Below the pieces are notes generated by a model that saw only the letters and a list, made by a program, of their open reading frames with translations, searched no databases and was not told where the DNA came from. A program made the translations under genes and the position numbers. Positions 17,305 through 27,369 of a DNA stretch of 64,000 nucleotides are shown here, piece by piece; within the stretch, counting starts at the first letter, position 1; each line of letters starts with the position of its first letter. The DNA is from JAFEDN01 sp963818985. Its GTDB lineage: Bacteria > Pseudomonadota > Gammaproteobacteria > Coxiellales > Coxiellaceae. The stretch covers positions 62,001 through 126,000 of the forward strand of contig CAWFUJ010000007.1 in assembly GCA_963818985.1 (NCBI GenBank), written 5' to 3'.

Positions 17305-19089
17305 ATGTCTAAAATCTCTAATAAATTGGCCGCTTTAAGAAAGCTGATGCAACAATACCGACTGGATTTTTATTTCGTCCCCAGCCGTGATGCGCACAAT
17401 AATGAATACGTTCCCAGTTGCTGGCAACGCAGAGCATGGATTAGTCATTTTACTGGATCAGCTGGAGACGCACTCATTGGTCTTCAACAGGCATATCTGT
17501 GGACTGATTCACGCTATTTTTTACAAGCTGAATTTGAATTAGATAGCGAACATTTTCAATTGATGAAACAATTACAAGGCACGCCTCCATTACATCAATG
17601 GTTTCTACACAATGCTAAAAATAAAACTTGCGGAGTAGATCCTCGCTTATTAACCATTTCTCAAGCTCAACAATGGCAAAAAGTTTTAGAGACCGTCAAT
17701 GGCAAACTGGCAGCAATAGATGAAAATCTTATTGATGAAATATGGCAAGACCGTCCAGCTCCACCCTCTTATCCTATTCAGCAGTATCCACTAGAAAACG
17801 CAGGTTATAGTGCTAAAGAAAAATTAGCTGACCTTCGTCAAATCATGCACGAACAAAATGCGCAGGCACATGTAGTCACCATGCTAGATTCGATAGCCTG
17901 GCTGTTTAATATCCGCGGTAAAGATGTCGATTATAATCCGGTTGCGATTAGCTATGCGTTAGTCACTAGTCAGCAAGCAATTTTCTTTATCGACACCGCC
18001 AAAATTACCAGTGGCGACCAACTCTATCTACAATCTCAAGGTATTACCGTACAACCTTATACTGCATTTTCGGCAACCCTTAATCAGCTATCTGGCAAAG
18101 TTTGGGTGGATCCCTACAGCGCCAGTTGGTGGGTGGCCAAGCAATTAACAAAAGCGGAGCTCAATTTAGAACCCTCCCCCATTCAATTAATGAAAGCCTG
18201 TAAAAATCCAATTGAAATTCAGGGCATGCACGAAGCTCATCGACGTGATGCACTAGCAATGGTTAAATTTTTCCATTGGCTCACTAACAATTGGGTTAAT
18301 AATGATGTGACAGAAATATCAGCTTCAGACCAATTAGAAATTTTTCGCCGCGTCGATCGTGAATGTTTAGATCTAAGTTTTGATACGATCAGTGGGTTTG
18401 CTGATAATGGCGCAATTGTTCATTATCGTTCGAGTGAAAGAACCAATCGTCAGATTAATGACAGCAATATGTATTTGATTGATTCCGGCGGTCAGTACCT
18501 TTGTGGGACCACAGATATTACTCGTACTATTCATTTAGGCAATCCATCTCCCGAGCAAAAATATCATTACACTTTGGTATTGAAGGGTCATTTAGCATTA
18601 CGCCATACTATTTTTCCCCATGGAACCTGCGGTGAACATTTAGACGCATTGGCTCGGCATCCCTTGTGGCAAGCCGGCTTGAACTATGGACATGGGACGG
18701 GTCATGGCGTCGGTTGCTATCTATGTGTTCATGAAGGCCCACAACGCATTGCTCCGAGTTATAGCAAAGTGCCCTTGGTGCCTAGCATGATCGTGAGTAA
18801 TGAGCCTGGTATTTATTTTCCAGAGCAATATGGCATTCGCATTGAAAATTTATGTTTAATTGTTGAATCTTTTTCGAATGTCAGCAATGGTCCGAGTGAT
18901 GGACCTTTTTATACTTTTGAAGATTTAACAAAAGTACCTTATGCTATCAATTTAATAGATAAAAATTTATTAACTAAGCAAGAAATCCATTGGATTAATG
19001 ACTACCACAATGAAATTTATGAATTACTTTTCGATGATCTCAATGAAGAACAACGTTCCTGGCTAGCAATTGCCACCGCCCCACTTTAA
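17305..19089 (+). CDS. Xaa-Pro aminopeptidase (M24B, long form)
   Basis: A 594-residue cytoplasmic metallopeptidase that removes the N-terminal residue before proline. Two creatinase-like N-terminal domains (about residues 1-155 and 165-300) precede the pita-bread catalytic domain. The five metal ligands are recognisable: Asp in LIDSGGQY, Asp in TTDITRT, His in GHGTGHGVGCYL, Glu in NEPGIYFPEQ and Glu in RIENLCLIV. Length and the three-domain layout fit the long eukaryote-like APP1 form rather than PepP. It is monocistronic, with the start preceded by a purine-poor leader. Confidence 0.9.
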   Translation: MSKISNKLAALRKLMQQYRLDFYFVPSRDAHNNEYVPSCWQRRAWISHFTGSAGDALIGLQQAYLWTDSRYFLQAEFELDSEHFQLMKQLQGTPPLHQWFLHNAKNKTCGVDPRLLTISQAQQWQKVLETVNGKLAAIDENLIDEIWQDRPAPPSYPIQQYPLENAGYSAKEKLADLRQIMHEQNAQAHVVTMLDSIAWLFNIRGKDVDYNPVAISYALVTSQQAIFFIDTAKITSGDQLYLQSQGITVQPYTAFSATLNQLSGKVWVDPYSASWWVAKQLTKAELNLEPSPIQLMKACKNPIEIQGMHEAHRRDALAMVKFFHWLTNNWVNNDVTEISASDQLEIFRRVDRECLDLSFDTISGFADNGAIVHYRSSERTNRQINDSNMYLIDSGGQYLCGTTDITRTIHLGNPSPEQKYHYTLVLKGHLALRHTIFPHGTCGEHLDALARHPLWQAGLNYGHGTGHGVGCYLCVHEGPQRIAPSYSKVPLVPSMIVSNEPGIYFPEQYGIRIENLCLIVESFSNVSNGPSDGPFYTFEDLTKVPYAINLIDKNLLTKQEIHWINDYHNEIYELLFDDLNEEQRSWLAIATAPL

Positions 19090-19090
19090 T

Positions 19091-20137
19091 TTATTCTGGG
19101 AAAAAAGCTCGCAACATCTCAGGACGAATATCTTTTAGTTTATTGGGCTTCCAGATGGGGTGACGATCTTTATCGATAACGGCAGCACGGATACCTTCCA
19201 TAAAATCATGGCTATTAATAAATTGTCTAGTTAAATTCAAATTTTCTGCCATGGTTTGCGTAAAATCTAATTCGCGACAATGCCTTAAATGTTCAAAAGT
19301 AACTTTCAAGCTCAGTGGAGATTTAGACTGCAAAATTTCAGCTGTAACCAAGCTCCAAGGCTGGGAAAATTGATTTAAAGTTAGAATAATTTCTTCGACA
19401 GAATCATAAGCAAAAGTTTTACCAATATTAATAACATCTAAATCAATTACCAAATTAGGATCAAAATGGAATGGAGCAATAATTTCTGTCACCGCAAAAA
19501 AATCATCATTTGCAAAGAAAGTCTCAATCAACGCTGTTTCTAAGCTTAATAATCGTTCGCTAGGTACGATTGCTTTTACTAAATCTAATCGATAAGCATC
19601 TCGGGGGCCAATTTTTTCACCTGTCAAACCAAGATAATCACCGACACAATTCGGCAACCTCGCCAAATGATATCCTACTCCTACATCTGGAAAGAAACCG
19701 ATTCCGGTTTCTGGCATCGCCAATGTTAACCGCTCTGTGGCAATGGGATGTGATCCATGAATTCCAACACCCACTCCTCCGCCCATGGTTAATCCATCTA
19801 AAAAAGCTAAATAAGGTTTAGGAAAATTAAAAATAAGTTCATTCATGGCATATTCGTTTTGAAAAAAATTCAGTGCCTTGGCATGATTCTTTTCATCGCA
19901 ACAAATTTTATAAATGGCTTGGATATCCCCGCCGGCACAGAACGCACGTTCTCCTACCGCTGAAATAATAACGGCTTTTATAGAATCCTCTTCCGCCCAT
20001 TCCAGTAATTTTTTTCTTATCGCAATACACATTTCCACATTTAAAGCATTTAAAAACTGAGGACGGTTTAATATTATTTTGCCAATATCCCCACCTTTCC
20101 CTGGCAATACTTTAAAAATAACATTGTCTGTTTGCAT
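19091..20137 (-). CDS. enoyl-CoA hydratase/isomerase family, HIBCH-like
   Basis: A 348-residue crotonase-fold protein. NRPQFLNALNVEM, RAFCAGGDIQAIY (CoA-binding and first oxyanion loop) and LDGLTMGGGVGVGIHGSHPI with ETGIGFFPDVGVGYHLARLP are the pattern of 3-hydroxyisobutyryl-CoA hydrolase, which takes part in valine breakdown, and its longer length (about 350, not 260) supports this over ordinary enoyl-CoA hydratase. The C-terminal half matches the extension of that subgroup (FMEGIRAAVIDKDRHPIWKP). No other valine-pathway gene is in the window. It converges with the aminopeptidase gene. Confidence 0.85.
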   Translation of the reverse strand: MQTDNVIFKVLPGKGGDIGKIILNRPQFLNALNVEMCIAIRKKLLEWAEEDSIKAVIISAVGERAFCAGGDIQAIYKICCDEKNHAKALNFFQNEYAMNELIFNFPKPYLAFLDGLTMGGGVGVGIHGSHPIATERLTLAMPETGIGFFPDVGVGYHLARLPNCVGDYLGLTGEKIGPRDAYRLDLVKAIVPSERLLSLETALIETFFANDDFFAVTEIIAPFHFDPNLVIDLDVINIGKTFAYDSVEEIILTLNQFSQPWSLVTAEILQSKSPLSLKVTFEHLRHCRELDFTQTMAENLNLTRQFINSHDFMEGIRAAVIDKDRHPIWKPNKLKDIRPEMLRAFFPE

Positions 20138-20227
20138 TTGCTTACTCCCTATTAAGCTGCTAAATCAGATATTCATATTCTGACATTGACACAGTTAATA
20201 TTCTTGATACTCAATGTCACCCTCACC

Positions 20228-20387
20228 GTCAATATTTATTATCGCCAGGGATCGCGGGTCAATCGCAATGGCGGGGCCTGTCAGAGAAAATTGTTTTTCC
20301 GTGCTCGTGAGTACACTCCGCGCGCAAAAAGCAATTTCCTCTGCCACCCGCCGACAAAGCTAGCGCCTGGCGATAATAAATATTGAC
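20228..20387 (+). repeat. 160-bp palindromic element (MITE-like), copy 1, empty site
   Basis: A 160-bp unit with long terminal inverted repeats: it starts GTCAATATTTATTATCGCC and ends with the exact complement. Inside are GCGGGTCAATCGCAATGGCG, the GGGGCCTGTCAGAG site, and a second inverted repeat near CAGAG/CTCTG. It matches the element split by the IS110 at 58774-60128, and the sequence here is uninterrupted at the point where the insertion occurred. No protein is encoded. Confidence 0.85.
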
Positions 20388-20454
20388 TCTGCAACTGATG
20401 CTGGTATTGAAAGTTTATTCCAACACCGCTTTCGAGAGATGGCGTATTTGCGGA

Positions 20455-20615
20455 GTCAATATTTTCCGTCGCCAGGCGCTAGCTTTGTCGGCGGGTGGCA
20501 GAGGAAGCCGAATTTTCCGGAGGCGCGTATTCCGCGCATCCGGAAAATCGGGTTCCTCTGACAGGCCCCGCCATTGCGATTGACCCGCGAATCCCTGGCG
20601 ACGGAAAATATTGAC
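20455..20615 (-). repeat. 160-bp palindromic element (MITE-like), copy 2, inverted
   Basis: The same element in opposite orientation, 67 bases from copy 1. The ends here read TATTTTCCGTCGCCAGG and CCTGGCGACGGAAAATA: the base changes relative to copy 1 are matched in both arms. The inner palindrome (CAGAGGAA...CCGATTTTCCGGA) is also self-complementary. Together the two copies could fold into a cruciform of nearly 390 bp. Confidence 0.85.
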
Positions 20616-20644
20616 GGACTATGTGTTAGCATCAAACTATCATA

Positions 20645-20750
20645 TAATCAATAATCAATAATCAATAATCAATAATCAATAATCAATAATCAATAATCAA
20701 TAATCAATAATCAATAATCAATAATCAATAATCAATAATCAATAATCAAT
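20645..20750. repeat. 7-bp tandem repeat TAATCAA, about 15 copies
   Basis: About 106 bases of nearly perfect TAATCAA repeats end eight bases before the yejF stop codon. Simple repeats of this length usually vary in copy number between strains. There are no spacers, so it is not a CRISPR array. Confidence 0.95.
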
Positions 20751-20757
20751 ATTATCA

Positions 20758-22356
20758 TTAAATAACATTCGACAATAACTTCTTAGTATAGTCATGCTGA
20801 GGATTTTTTAAAATTTCTGCTGTTGTGCCTGACTCGACGATTTTTCCGTGTTGCATGACTGCCATTCGGTGGGCCAAATATGCCACCACTCCAATGTCAT
20901 GAGTAATTAATAAATATGATAAACCCATTTCATTTTGTAATTTTTCTAATAATGCCAGCATTTGCTTTTGAATTGAAACATCCAGAGAACTCGTGGGTTC
21001 ATCTAAGATTAGAAGCTTTGGCTTTAAAGCTAAAGCCCGCGCCAAACATAAACGTTGACGTTCACCACCTGAAAATTCATGCGGATAGCGCCATTTAACA
21101 GAATAATAAGGCAATTCAACTTGTGCTAACAATTTGTCGACTATGGCTAACCCCGCACGCCGCGAGATAGATTTATTCTGAGCAAAAACACCTTCCAATA
21201 AACTATCGACAATTAACATGCGCGGATTCAATGATGAATATGGATCTTGAAAAATAATTTGTAAATCGGCCCGTTGTTTGCGTAATGCAGCATCGGAAAG
21301 ATAAGTTAGATCAGTACCGGAAAATATAATATGGCCGTTAGTAATTTTTATCAAACGGATGATGGCTTTAGCAGTCGTGGTTTTTCCACATCCCGATTCT
21401 CCTATTAAAGCAAAAGTTTCTCCAGATAAGATTTCGAAATTAATATCATCTACTGATTTTATATATCCTTGGGTTCTATGAAATATACCTTTTTTAATTG
21501 GAAAACAAACTTTAAGATTTTTTACTCTTAATAAAGTATTTTCACTTGATAAAGGGCACTTTCTAGCAATCGGAGCCAAAATTGCATTTAACAATTTTTT
21601 ACTATAGCTGTTCTGTGGATGATGAAAAAAAATATCTCTGCTGGCCTGTTCAACCTTAAGGCCTTTTCTTAAAACCACAATTTCATCAGCCAATTGACCA
21701 ACAATTCCTAAATCATGGCTGATGAACAATATGGTCATCTGTCTATTTTTGGTGAGCTGACGTAATAGCATTAATATTTGCTTTTGAATTGTGACATCTA
21801 ACGCCGTGGTTGGTTCGTCAGCAATTAATAATTCGGGATTGCCGCAGAGCGCCATGGCAATCATTGCCCGTTGTCGCATCCCACCTGATAATTGATGAGG
21901 ATAAGAATGCAGACAACGATCTTCATCGTCAATTCCAACTTCTGTTAATAAAGTTAAAGCACGCTTCTGTGCGCTGCGAAAAGTGCAGACCTGGTGTAAA
22001 CGGATGACTTCTATTAATTGTTGCCCAATAGTTAGGACTGGATTAAATGCTGACATTGCATCTTGAAAAATTGTACCAATAACTTTGCCTCGCACCTGAC
22101 GCATCTGATGTTCTGAATAATCCAATAGATTCTTTCCATTTAAGAAAGTCTGGCTATTTATACTGATTCGAGCCGCTGGTGGTAATAATTGGATAATGCT
22201 CAGAGCAGTTAAACTTTTCCCACTCCCCGATTCGCCAACTAAACCTAAACACTGACCTTTATAAATTGAAAAATTAAGATGATCAACAACAGGTTTGTTG
22301 GTAGCATCAATTGCAATCGTTAAATTTTTAATAGTCAATAATGGTGATTGATTCAT
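20758..22356 (-). CDS. yejF: oligopeptide ABC importer, double ATPase subunit
   Basis: A 532-residue protein with two ATP-binding cassettes: Walker A GESGSGKS near residue 38 and GESGCGKT near residue 318, signatures LSGGMRQRAMIA and FSGGERQRLCLA, and Walker B segments ELLIADEPTT and KLLILDEPTS. The fused pair is characteristic of YejF, the ATPase of the YejABEF peptide importer, which in enteric bacteria takes up microcin C and affects resistance to antimicrobial peptides. It is the only gene of the operon without a frameshift; the upstream yejA, yejB and yejE are broken, so its product probably has no membrane partner. Confidence 0.9.
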   Translation of the reverse strand: MNQSPLLTIKNLTIAIDATNKPVVDHLNFSIYKGQCLGLVGESGSGKSLTALSIIQLLPPAARISINSQTFLNGKNLLDYSEHQMRQVRGKVIGTIFQDAMSAFNPVLTIGQQLIEVIRLHQVCTFRSAQKRALTLLTEVGIDDEDRCLHSYPHQLSGGMRQRAMIAMALCGNPELLIADEPTTALDVTIQKQILMLLRQLTKNRQMTILFISHDLGIVGQLADEIVVLRKGLKVEQASRDIFFHHPQNSYSKKLLNAILAPIARKCPLSSENTLLRVKNLKVCFPIKKGIFHRTQGYIKSVDDINFEILSGETFALIGESGCGKTTTAKAIIRLIKITNGHIIFSGTDLTYLSDAALRKQRADLQIIFQDPYSSLNPRMLIVDSLLEGVFAQNKSISRRAGLAIVDKLLAQVELPYYSVKWRYPHEFSGGERQRLCLARALALKPKLLILDEPTSSLDVSIQKQMLALLEKLQNEMGLSYLLITHDIGVVAYLAHRMAVMQHGKIVESGTTAEILKNPQHDYTKKLLSNVI

Positions 22357-22368
22357 AATTCATTATCT

Positions 22369-23734
22369 CTAACTGGAATGAATTCGCAAATATGGATCGA
22401 AAGCATCCCGGACTTTATCGGCAAAAACATTGGCAGATAAAACCAAACCAAACATAGTGATTAAAGCTGCTAGCAAGGGCCACCACACGACAGGCTCACG
22501 CGCTAATTCAAGACGCGAACTATTAATCATATTCCCCCAACTCATGGTGGTCGGATCGACACCCACTCCAACATAAGTTAAAACCGCCTCGGCTAAAACT
22601 AAGATACTGAAATCCAGTACCAACGTTATAAGCACAATATGGAATACGTTGGGGATAATATGGCGTAAAATGATTGAAATACGGTTTGACGCCAAGGGCT
22701 TGGGCCGCTTGCACAAAATCCAATTCGCGCAGTTTCAAAGTTTCACCTCGAAGAAAACGGCATAAAGTTGCCCATCCGGTAATAGCCAGAATAAAACACA
22801 ATGCCAACAAACGCACATCAGCACGCACTGCTAAGCTTGGATAATTGGCAGCATGTTTCGCCATATAGACTTGTAACATTAAAACTGAAGCAGAAATTAA
22901 CAAAACATCTGGAATTGAGCTTAGCGTGGTATAAGCATATTGAATGACATCATCAATCCATCCACGAAAATACCCGGCAATAGTTCCCAAAAATAATGCA
23001 AAAGGTAATGTAAAAAGCGTGGTCAGTGTGCCAATAATTAAACCAGTGCGAATACTTTTGACGCTTAGATAAAAAACGTCTCGACCAACTTTATCTGTCC
23101 CTAAAAGATGATAATGTTGCGATAATAAAGCACAAACCCAAACGATTAACCACATAATGATAAAAGTTGAAAATATTTCACGCCAAGCTAAAGTTGTTTG
23201 GCCAAAGAAAATCTTTCGCCAAGTCTGGGTAAAGGATCGATAATTGTGAATGCAGTATAACCACAACAATAGAAAAAATATAATTAAAAAGCTTAACGTT
23301 CCACCAATAATGGCTTTAATAGTTCTTTGCAAAATGTCGGCTACATTTCCATTGGTATATTGTAAATGCGGATAACCACGAGTTTGGTGACCATCGGCAG
23401 TTTCAATGATAGATTGAACGAATAAATGATTGGCAAAAGGCGCAGAATAAGTTTGTTCAGATCTTTGGTCTAAAGGACTCATCAATAAATCGAGCACACT
23501 GCGCAATTCAATTCCCTGTTGTGGACTCATGACCTGAAAATGAATGGAATCAAGCAAACCAATCAGCGCATAAAAGCCTAGAATAACCGCCGAAATCCCT
23601 CCCCAAGGGGTCATTAAAACTTGCCGCCATGGATCTAGCCAATTCGGGTTATGCCTAAAATAAATAGCCATCACGACTAATGCAATCACTAATGTATAGA
23701 TCAAATAATCGCTGAGTAGCAAGGATAAATGCAC
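22369..23734 (-). pseudogene. yejE: oligopeptide ABC importer permease YejE, frameshifted
   Basis: The reading frame from 23734 encodes a permease with several membrane segments and the coupling-helix region RELDFVQAAQALGV, then continues in another frame as NRISIILRHIIPNVFHIV through to the end at 22369. The shift is near 22687, where GTC-A-AAC needs one base removed; three A in a row make a slippage error possible. With the repair the protein would be about 454 residues, longer than enteric YejE because of an N-terminal membrane extension. It starts 4 bases after yejB and is followed by yejF. Confidence 0.85.
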
Positions 23735-23737
23735 TTT

Positions 23738-24717
23738 TTACTCCATTAATCTAATTCGAGGATCAACTAAGAGATAAGAAAAATCCGTCAAAATTAATCC
23801 AATAATATAAAATATGGTTCCTAAAAATACCATCACGCGGACGATATCAAAATCTTGGTGGGCAATGGCATCAATGGTATAACTTCCTAATCCTGGAATG
23901 CCAAAAAATGACTCCATGATTAAGCTGCCTAAAAATAGTAAAGGAATGAGAACCACTATGCCAGTTAATATGGGAATCATCGCATTTTTCAAAATATGTT
24001 TGAATAACACGGCTAATTCAGATAAGCCTTTAGCACGAGCTGTTCGCACATACTGCTTATGCATTTCTTCTAGGAATATAGTACGATACCAACGCGTCCC
24101 AACGCCGATCCCACTGATAACACCGATGGCAATAGGTAAAACCACAAATTTTATTGCTGATAACCCAGGCTGATATCCCGATACAGGTACTAAACGTAAC
24201 ATTTTTCCAAAAAAATATTGACCAAGGATTATATAAAACATACTGGAAATGGACATGATAACCACACAAAATATACCGCAAATCCATCAAAAAATGTCCC
24301 GCGGAACAAGGCAATTAATAATGCAAAACTAATATTAACCAATAAGCCTAGTAAAAGGGTGGGGATTGCGATGGCTAGGCTAGGCCACATGCGCTGACTG
24401 ATGTCATAGCTGATATCACGACCTTCCGTGGATAATCCAAAATCAAATTCAAATAAGCGCAATGATTTTTGAAAATATAAAGTATCAATGAATTTATGAC
24501 TTTTTTTAGCATGAGAATTATAGAAAAGCGGTTTATCGTAGCCTTGCTTCTTTTTCCAAATAGCAACTGCTTCTGCCGTTATTCGCTTTTCTCCCAATTG
24601 CATTCTTGCCATATCGTCAGGAGAGTTAATGGTAAAAAATAATAAAAAGGTAATTAAGTTCACTCCAATCAGAATTAAAATGGAATAAAGTATTTTCCGA
24701 ATAAAATAGTTTAACAT
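23738..24717 (-). pseudogene. yejB: oligopeptide ABC importer permease YejB, frameshifted
   Basis: From ATG 24717, which overlaps the yejA stop by one base and has AGGAG 7 bases upstream, the first frame reads MLNYFIRKILYSILILIGVN and onward with KKKQGYDKPLFYN and a transmembrane domain. Near 24262-24280 it must change frame in the sense opposite to that in yejE (one base missing) to continue as VVIMSISSMFYIILGQYFFG and the coupling segment RTARAKGLSELAVLFKHILK. The C-terminus DFSYLLVDPRIRL is typical of the family. Both parts are well conserved, so the break is recent or an error. Confidence 0.85.
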
Positions 24718-26892
24718 CAAAATCTCCTGGTTGATGGCCGTCGTTCTCGTAACCAATAACTAATAGTTAATGGTAAAATCAAAATTAAAATAATAGCGGG
24801 TAATATCCAAAGTGGCCAAGTTATAGGTGGATTCCATTTCGCGCGTAATTTAGCGCGCAATGGGCCATTTAAACGTAAATATTTTAAGGTATTATTGGCA
24901 ATGGCATTTGGTTTAGAGGCTGCACCCAGGGTTGATATAAACGAAAATCGATTGGATAAAATCCCCAAATCCATGGATTATCTTGTCGAACAATGGCTAA
25001 CAATTGATTAATTTTTTGTTGTCGTGCTGGTCCATTTGGCATATTGCAATTTCTTCAAATAATGAATCCGCTTTGGGGTTATATAATTAGCGGCATTTTC
25101 TCCTCCATATTTAACTTTACCATTCGGGCTATATAATAAAAATAAAAAATTTTCTGGATCAGGATAGTCAGCTATCCAGCCTGCATCAAAAATTTCTACT
25201 GCCCCGCTGCGAATTTTATCTTGAAATCGATTATATAGAGTCGCACGAATATTTAATTGAATGCCTAAATTTGCGAATTGTTTGCGAAACCAATCAAATA
25301 GCGCATTATCATCTGGGCTGCCCAAGGTGGCCACATCGTAATTTAAAATAAGTGCTTGACCAGTATGTGGATCGCGACCATTTGGAGAACCCGCCTCCGA
25401 TAATAATCGTTTTGCTTCACTCAACGGTTTGGCGAACAGCTTGATTTTTTTCCCAATTATAAATTAATGGATTAATGCTCGCGGCGCCGGATTGAAAACC
25501 AAAAATTCCAGGAGGTATCGGTCCTTGCGCCGGAACACCTCGGCCATTCAAAAATATACTTATAAATTCTTCTTGATCAAAAGCGATGCAATAGCTTGTC
25601 GTAATTTTTGTTGTATTGCACTATAGCCACCCACAATCAGCATCCAACATATTAAATCCGATATAATATAATGCCGGGCTCAACCGTAATGGCTAAGCGG
25701 ATACCTTTTTTTAACAATGCTGGTGTCAAACTGGCATTACCTTTAGTATCTAAATTGAATAGCTTGATCAAAGCTATCGGTGGCTTACCCCTGCTTGATC
25801 GTAATAACCTTGCAAAAATTTATTCCATCGTGGAATACTTTCGCGATCTAATGTATACACAAAACTATCGATAAAAGGCAAAGGTTTACCGCTATTTTGC
25901 AGATAGCCTTTTTCTGCGTCGCCAGGCTCCCCCTCACTTGGGTAAAGTTCTCCATGAAAATTTGGATTTCTGTGTCAACACTATTTACGTAAATTAGGAT
26001 TATTTTCTTTTAAGAGATAAGGTCCAGTCCCTACGGGATACCAATTCAAGCCAATATTGCGTTCTTTCATCCCTGATTGGGAATAAAAATGGATAGCTTC
26101 CCACGGAATTGGAGCAAAAAAAGGCATGGCCAACCAATATTTAAATTGTGGATAATAACCATGAATTTTAATTTGATAATGATAATGATCGATAACTTGA
26201 ACACCTTCTAGAGGGAAATCATTTAAATTTAAATATAAATCTGATTTATCAGTGGCAGGTTTTTGTGCGGCTTGTAATCGAGCAGATAATTCTTTTAAAC
26301 CTATTATATGCTTACTCATCAAACCATAAATAGGTGATTGAACATTAGGATCGGCCAGGCGTTTTATCTCGTAAACATAATCTTCGGCATTGAGTTCACG
26401 GGTGCCTAGATATTTAAAATCGCTGAGTTTATGAAACCCCGATAAATTCCGCAATTTTAAATGGTGGTAACGTAACTCCCCATTATCTTTTCTAGCAAAC
26501 GCGGGATGAGGCTGATATAAAATACCTGGCTTGATGTAAATATCATAGACGGTGTAAGCAATCTCTTTTGAATTCTCATCATTATTAAGCGGTTTTCCTT
26601 GAAAATTATAATAACTCACTTGTGGCATTTGCGTCGCTGTCAAAGTTGTTAAAGTATAAGGTCGTAATAAATATGCGTATTGTAAAGGAGGTTCATAGAT
26701 TTGCGCGATAAATTGAGTTTCATCTTCAGAATATGAACGTGCTGGATCCAAGGTCTTGGGCGGATTAATAAAAGCTAAATATCCTATATTTTCGGCACCT
26801 GAACGCTTATAAGGGTTATTCCACGGATAGGCATTACACGAGCTAGAAAAGCTAAGCAATATAAATAATAGAAAATTGATAATAATTTTCAT
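24717..26892 (-). pseudogene. yejA: oligopeptide-binding protein YejA, multiply frameshifted
   Basis: The signal peptide and the first 300 residues are intact (26892 to 25981: a signal peptide, then NPPKTLDPARSYSEDETQF). After LKENNPNLRK come two in-frame stops, and the rest can be followed only by switching frames at least six times: NPNFHGELYPSEGEPGDAEK, later GYYDQAGV, TDSFDQAIQF, KGIRLAITVEP, YIGFNMLD, FISIFLNGRGVPAQG, then the stretch 25424-25008 (SEAKRLLSEAGSPNGRDP) and the end with QDNPWIWGFYP. The shifts are of both senses. A C-terminal membrane segment and Arg-rich tail (WPLWILPAIILILILPLTIS) seem to be an addition to the usual YejA. This gene is clearly dead, unlike its lightly damaged neighbours. 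Confidence 0.88.
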
Positions 26893-26996
26893 CCATGTTA
26901 AACCTTAAATAAATCATCCCTAAATGTCATAACATGATAGCAATGATTAAACGCTTATGCGATAATTCTCTCCTACCTCTGATCGGATTTAAGCGT

Positions 26997-27299
26997 ATGG
27001 ATAGCGAAAATATCAATCAACCCAAGTTTTATCGCTGGCAGAATGAACAGCTTTATATTGATTTATTGGTGCAACCGTATGCAAGTCATGACGAAGTGGT
27101 TGGAATTCATGGTAATCGCCTGAAGATACGGCTAGCTACTTCTCCAGTTGCGGGAAAAGCCAATGAACACCTTTTAAAATTGTTAGCTGAATATTTTGCC
27201 GTGCCACTTAATCGAGTCCATTTAACCAAAGGCCATCAAAGCCGAATGAAACAAATTTGTGTAAATAATCCGCAAGAGCATTTACCGAATAAAGATTAA
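26997..27299 (+). CDS. DUF167/YggU family protein
   Basis: A small soluble protein of about 100 residues with the family core VQPYASHDEVVGIHGNRLKI, ATSPVAGKANEHLLKLLAEYF and VHLTKGHQSRMKQI. The function of the family is not established. The frame is open from an ATG at 26934; I prefer the ATG at 26997 because the family normally starts about 20 residues before the first strand, but neither start has a convincing ribosome site. Confidence 0.8.
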   Translation: MDSENINQPKFYRWQNEQLYIDLLVQPYASHDEVVGIHGNRLKIRLATSPVAGKANEHLLKLLAEYFAVPLNRVHLTKGHQSRMKQICVNNPQEHLPNKD

Positions 27300-27304
27300 A
27301 ATCT

Positions 27305-27358
27305 ATAATGCCGTCGTCCCGCGGGATGACAAACTGCCACGCGGGACGACGGCATTAT
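27305..27358. repeat. long GC-rich palindrome, class C
   Basis: ATAATGCCGTCGTCCCGCG at 27305-27323 pairs perfectly with its complement at 27340-27358 around a 16-base loop. The sequence CCGTCGTCCCGCG also occurs near 42885. It lies between convergent genes and could end transcription from both sides, but no T-run is present. Confidence 0.7.
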
Positions 27359-27369
27359 TACGTGAACGC

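Noticed and set aside
20186..20583. Two 66-codon frames rich in Arg over the inverted repeats
   Set aside because: They lie wholly within the 160-bp palindromic elements and show no protein features; they are by-products of the repeat.
20645..20750. CRISPR array
   Set aside because: The repeat unit is seven bases with no spacers and no cas genes are near.
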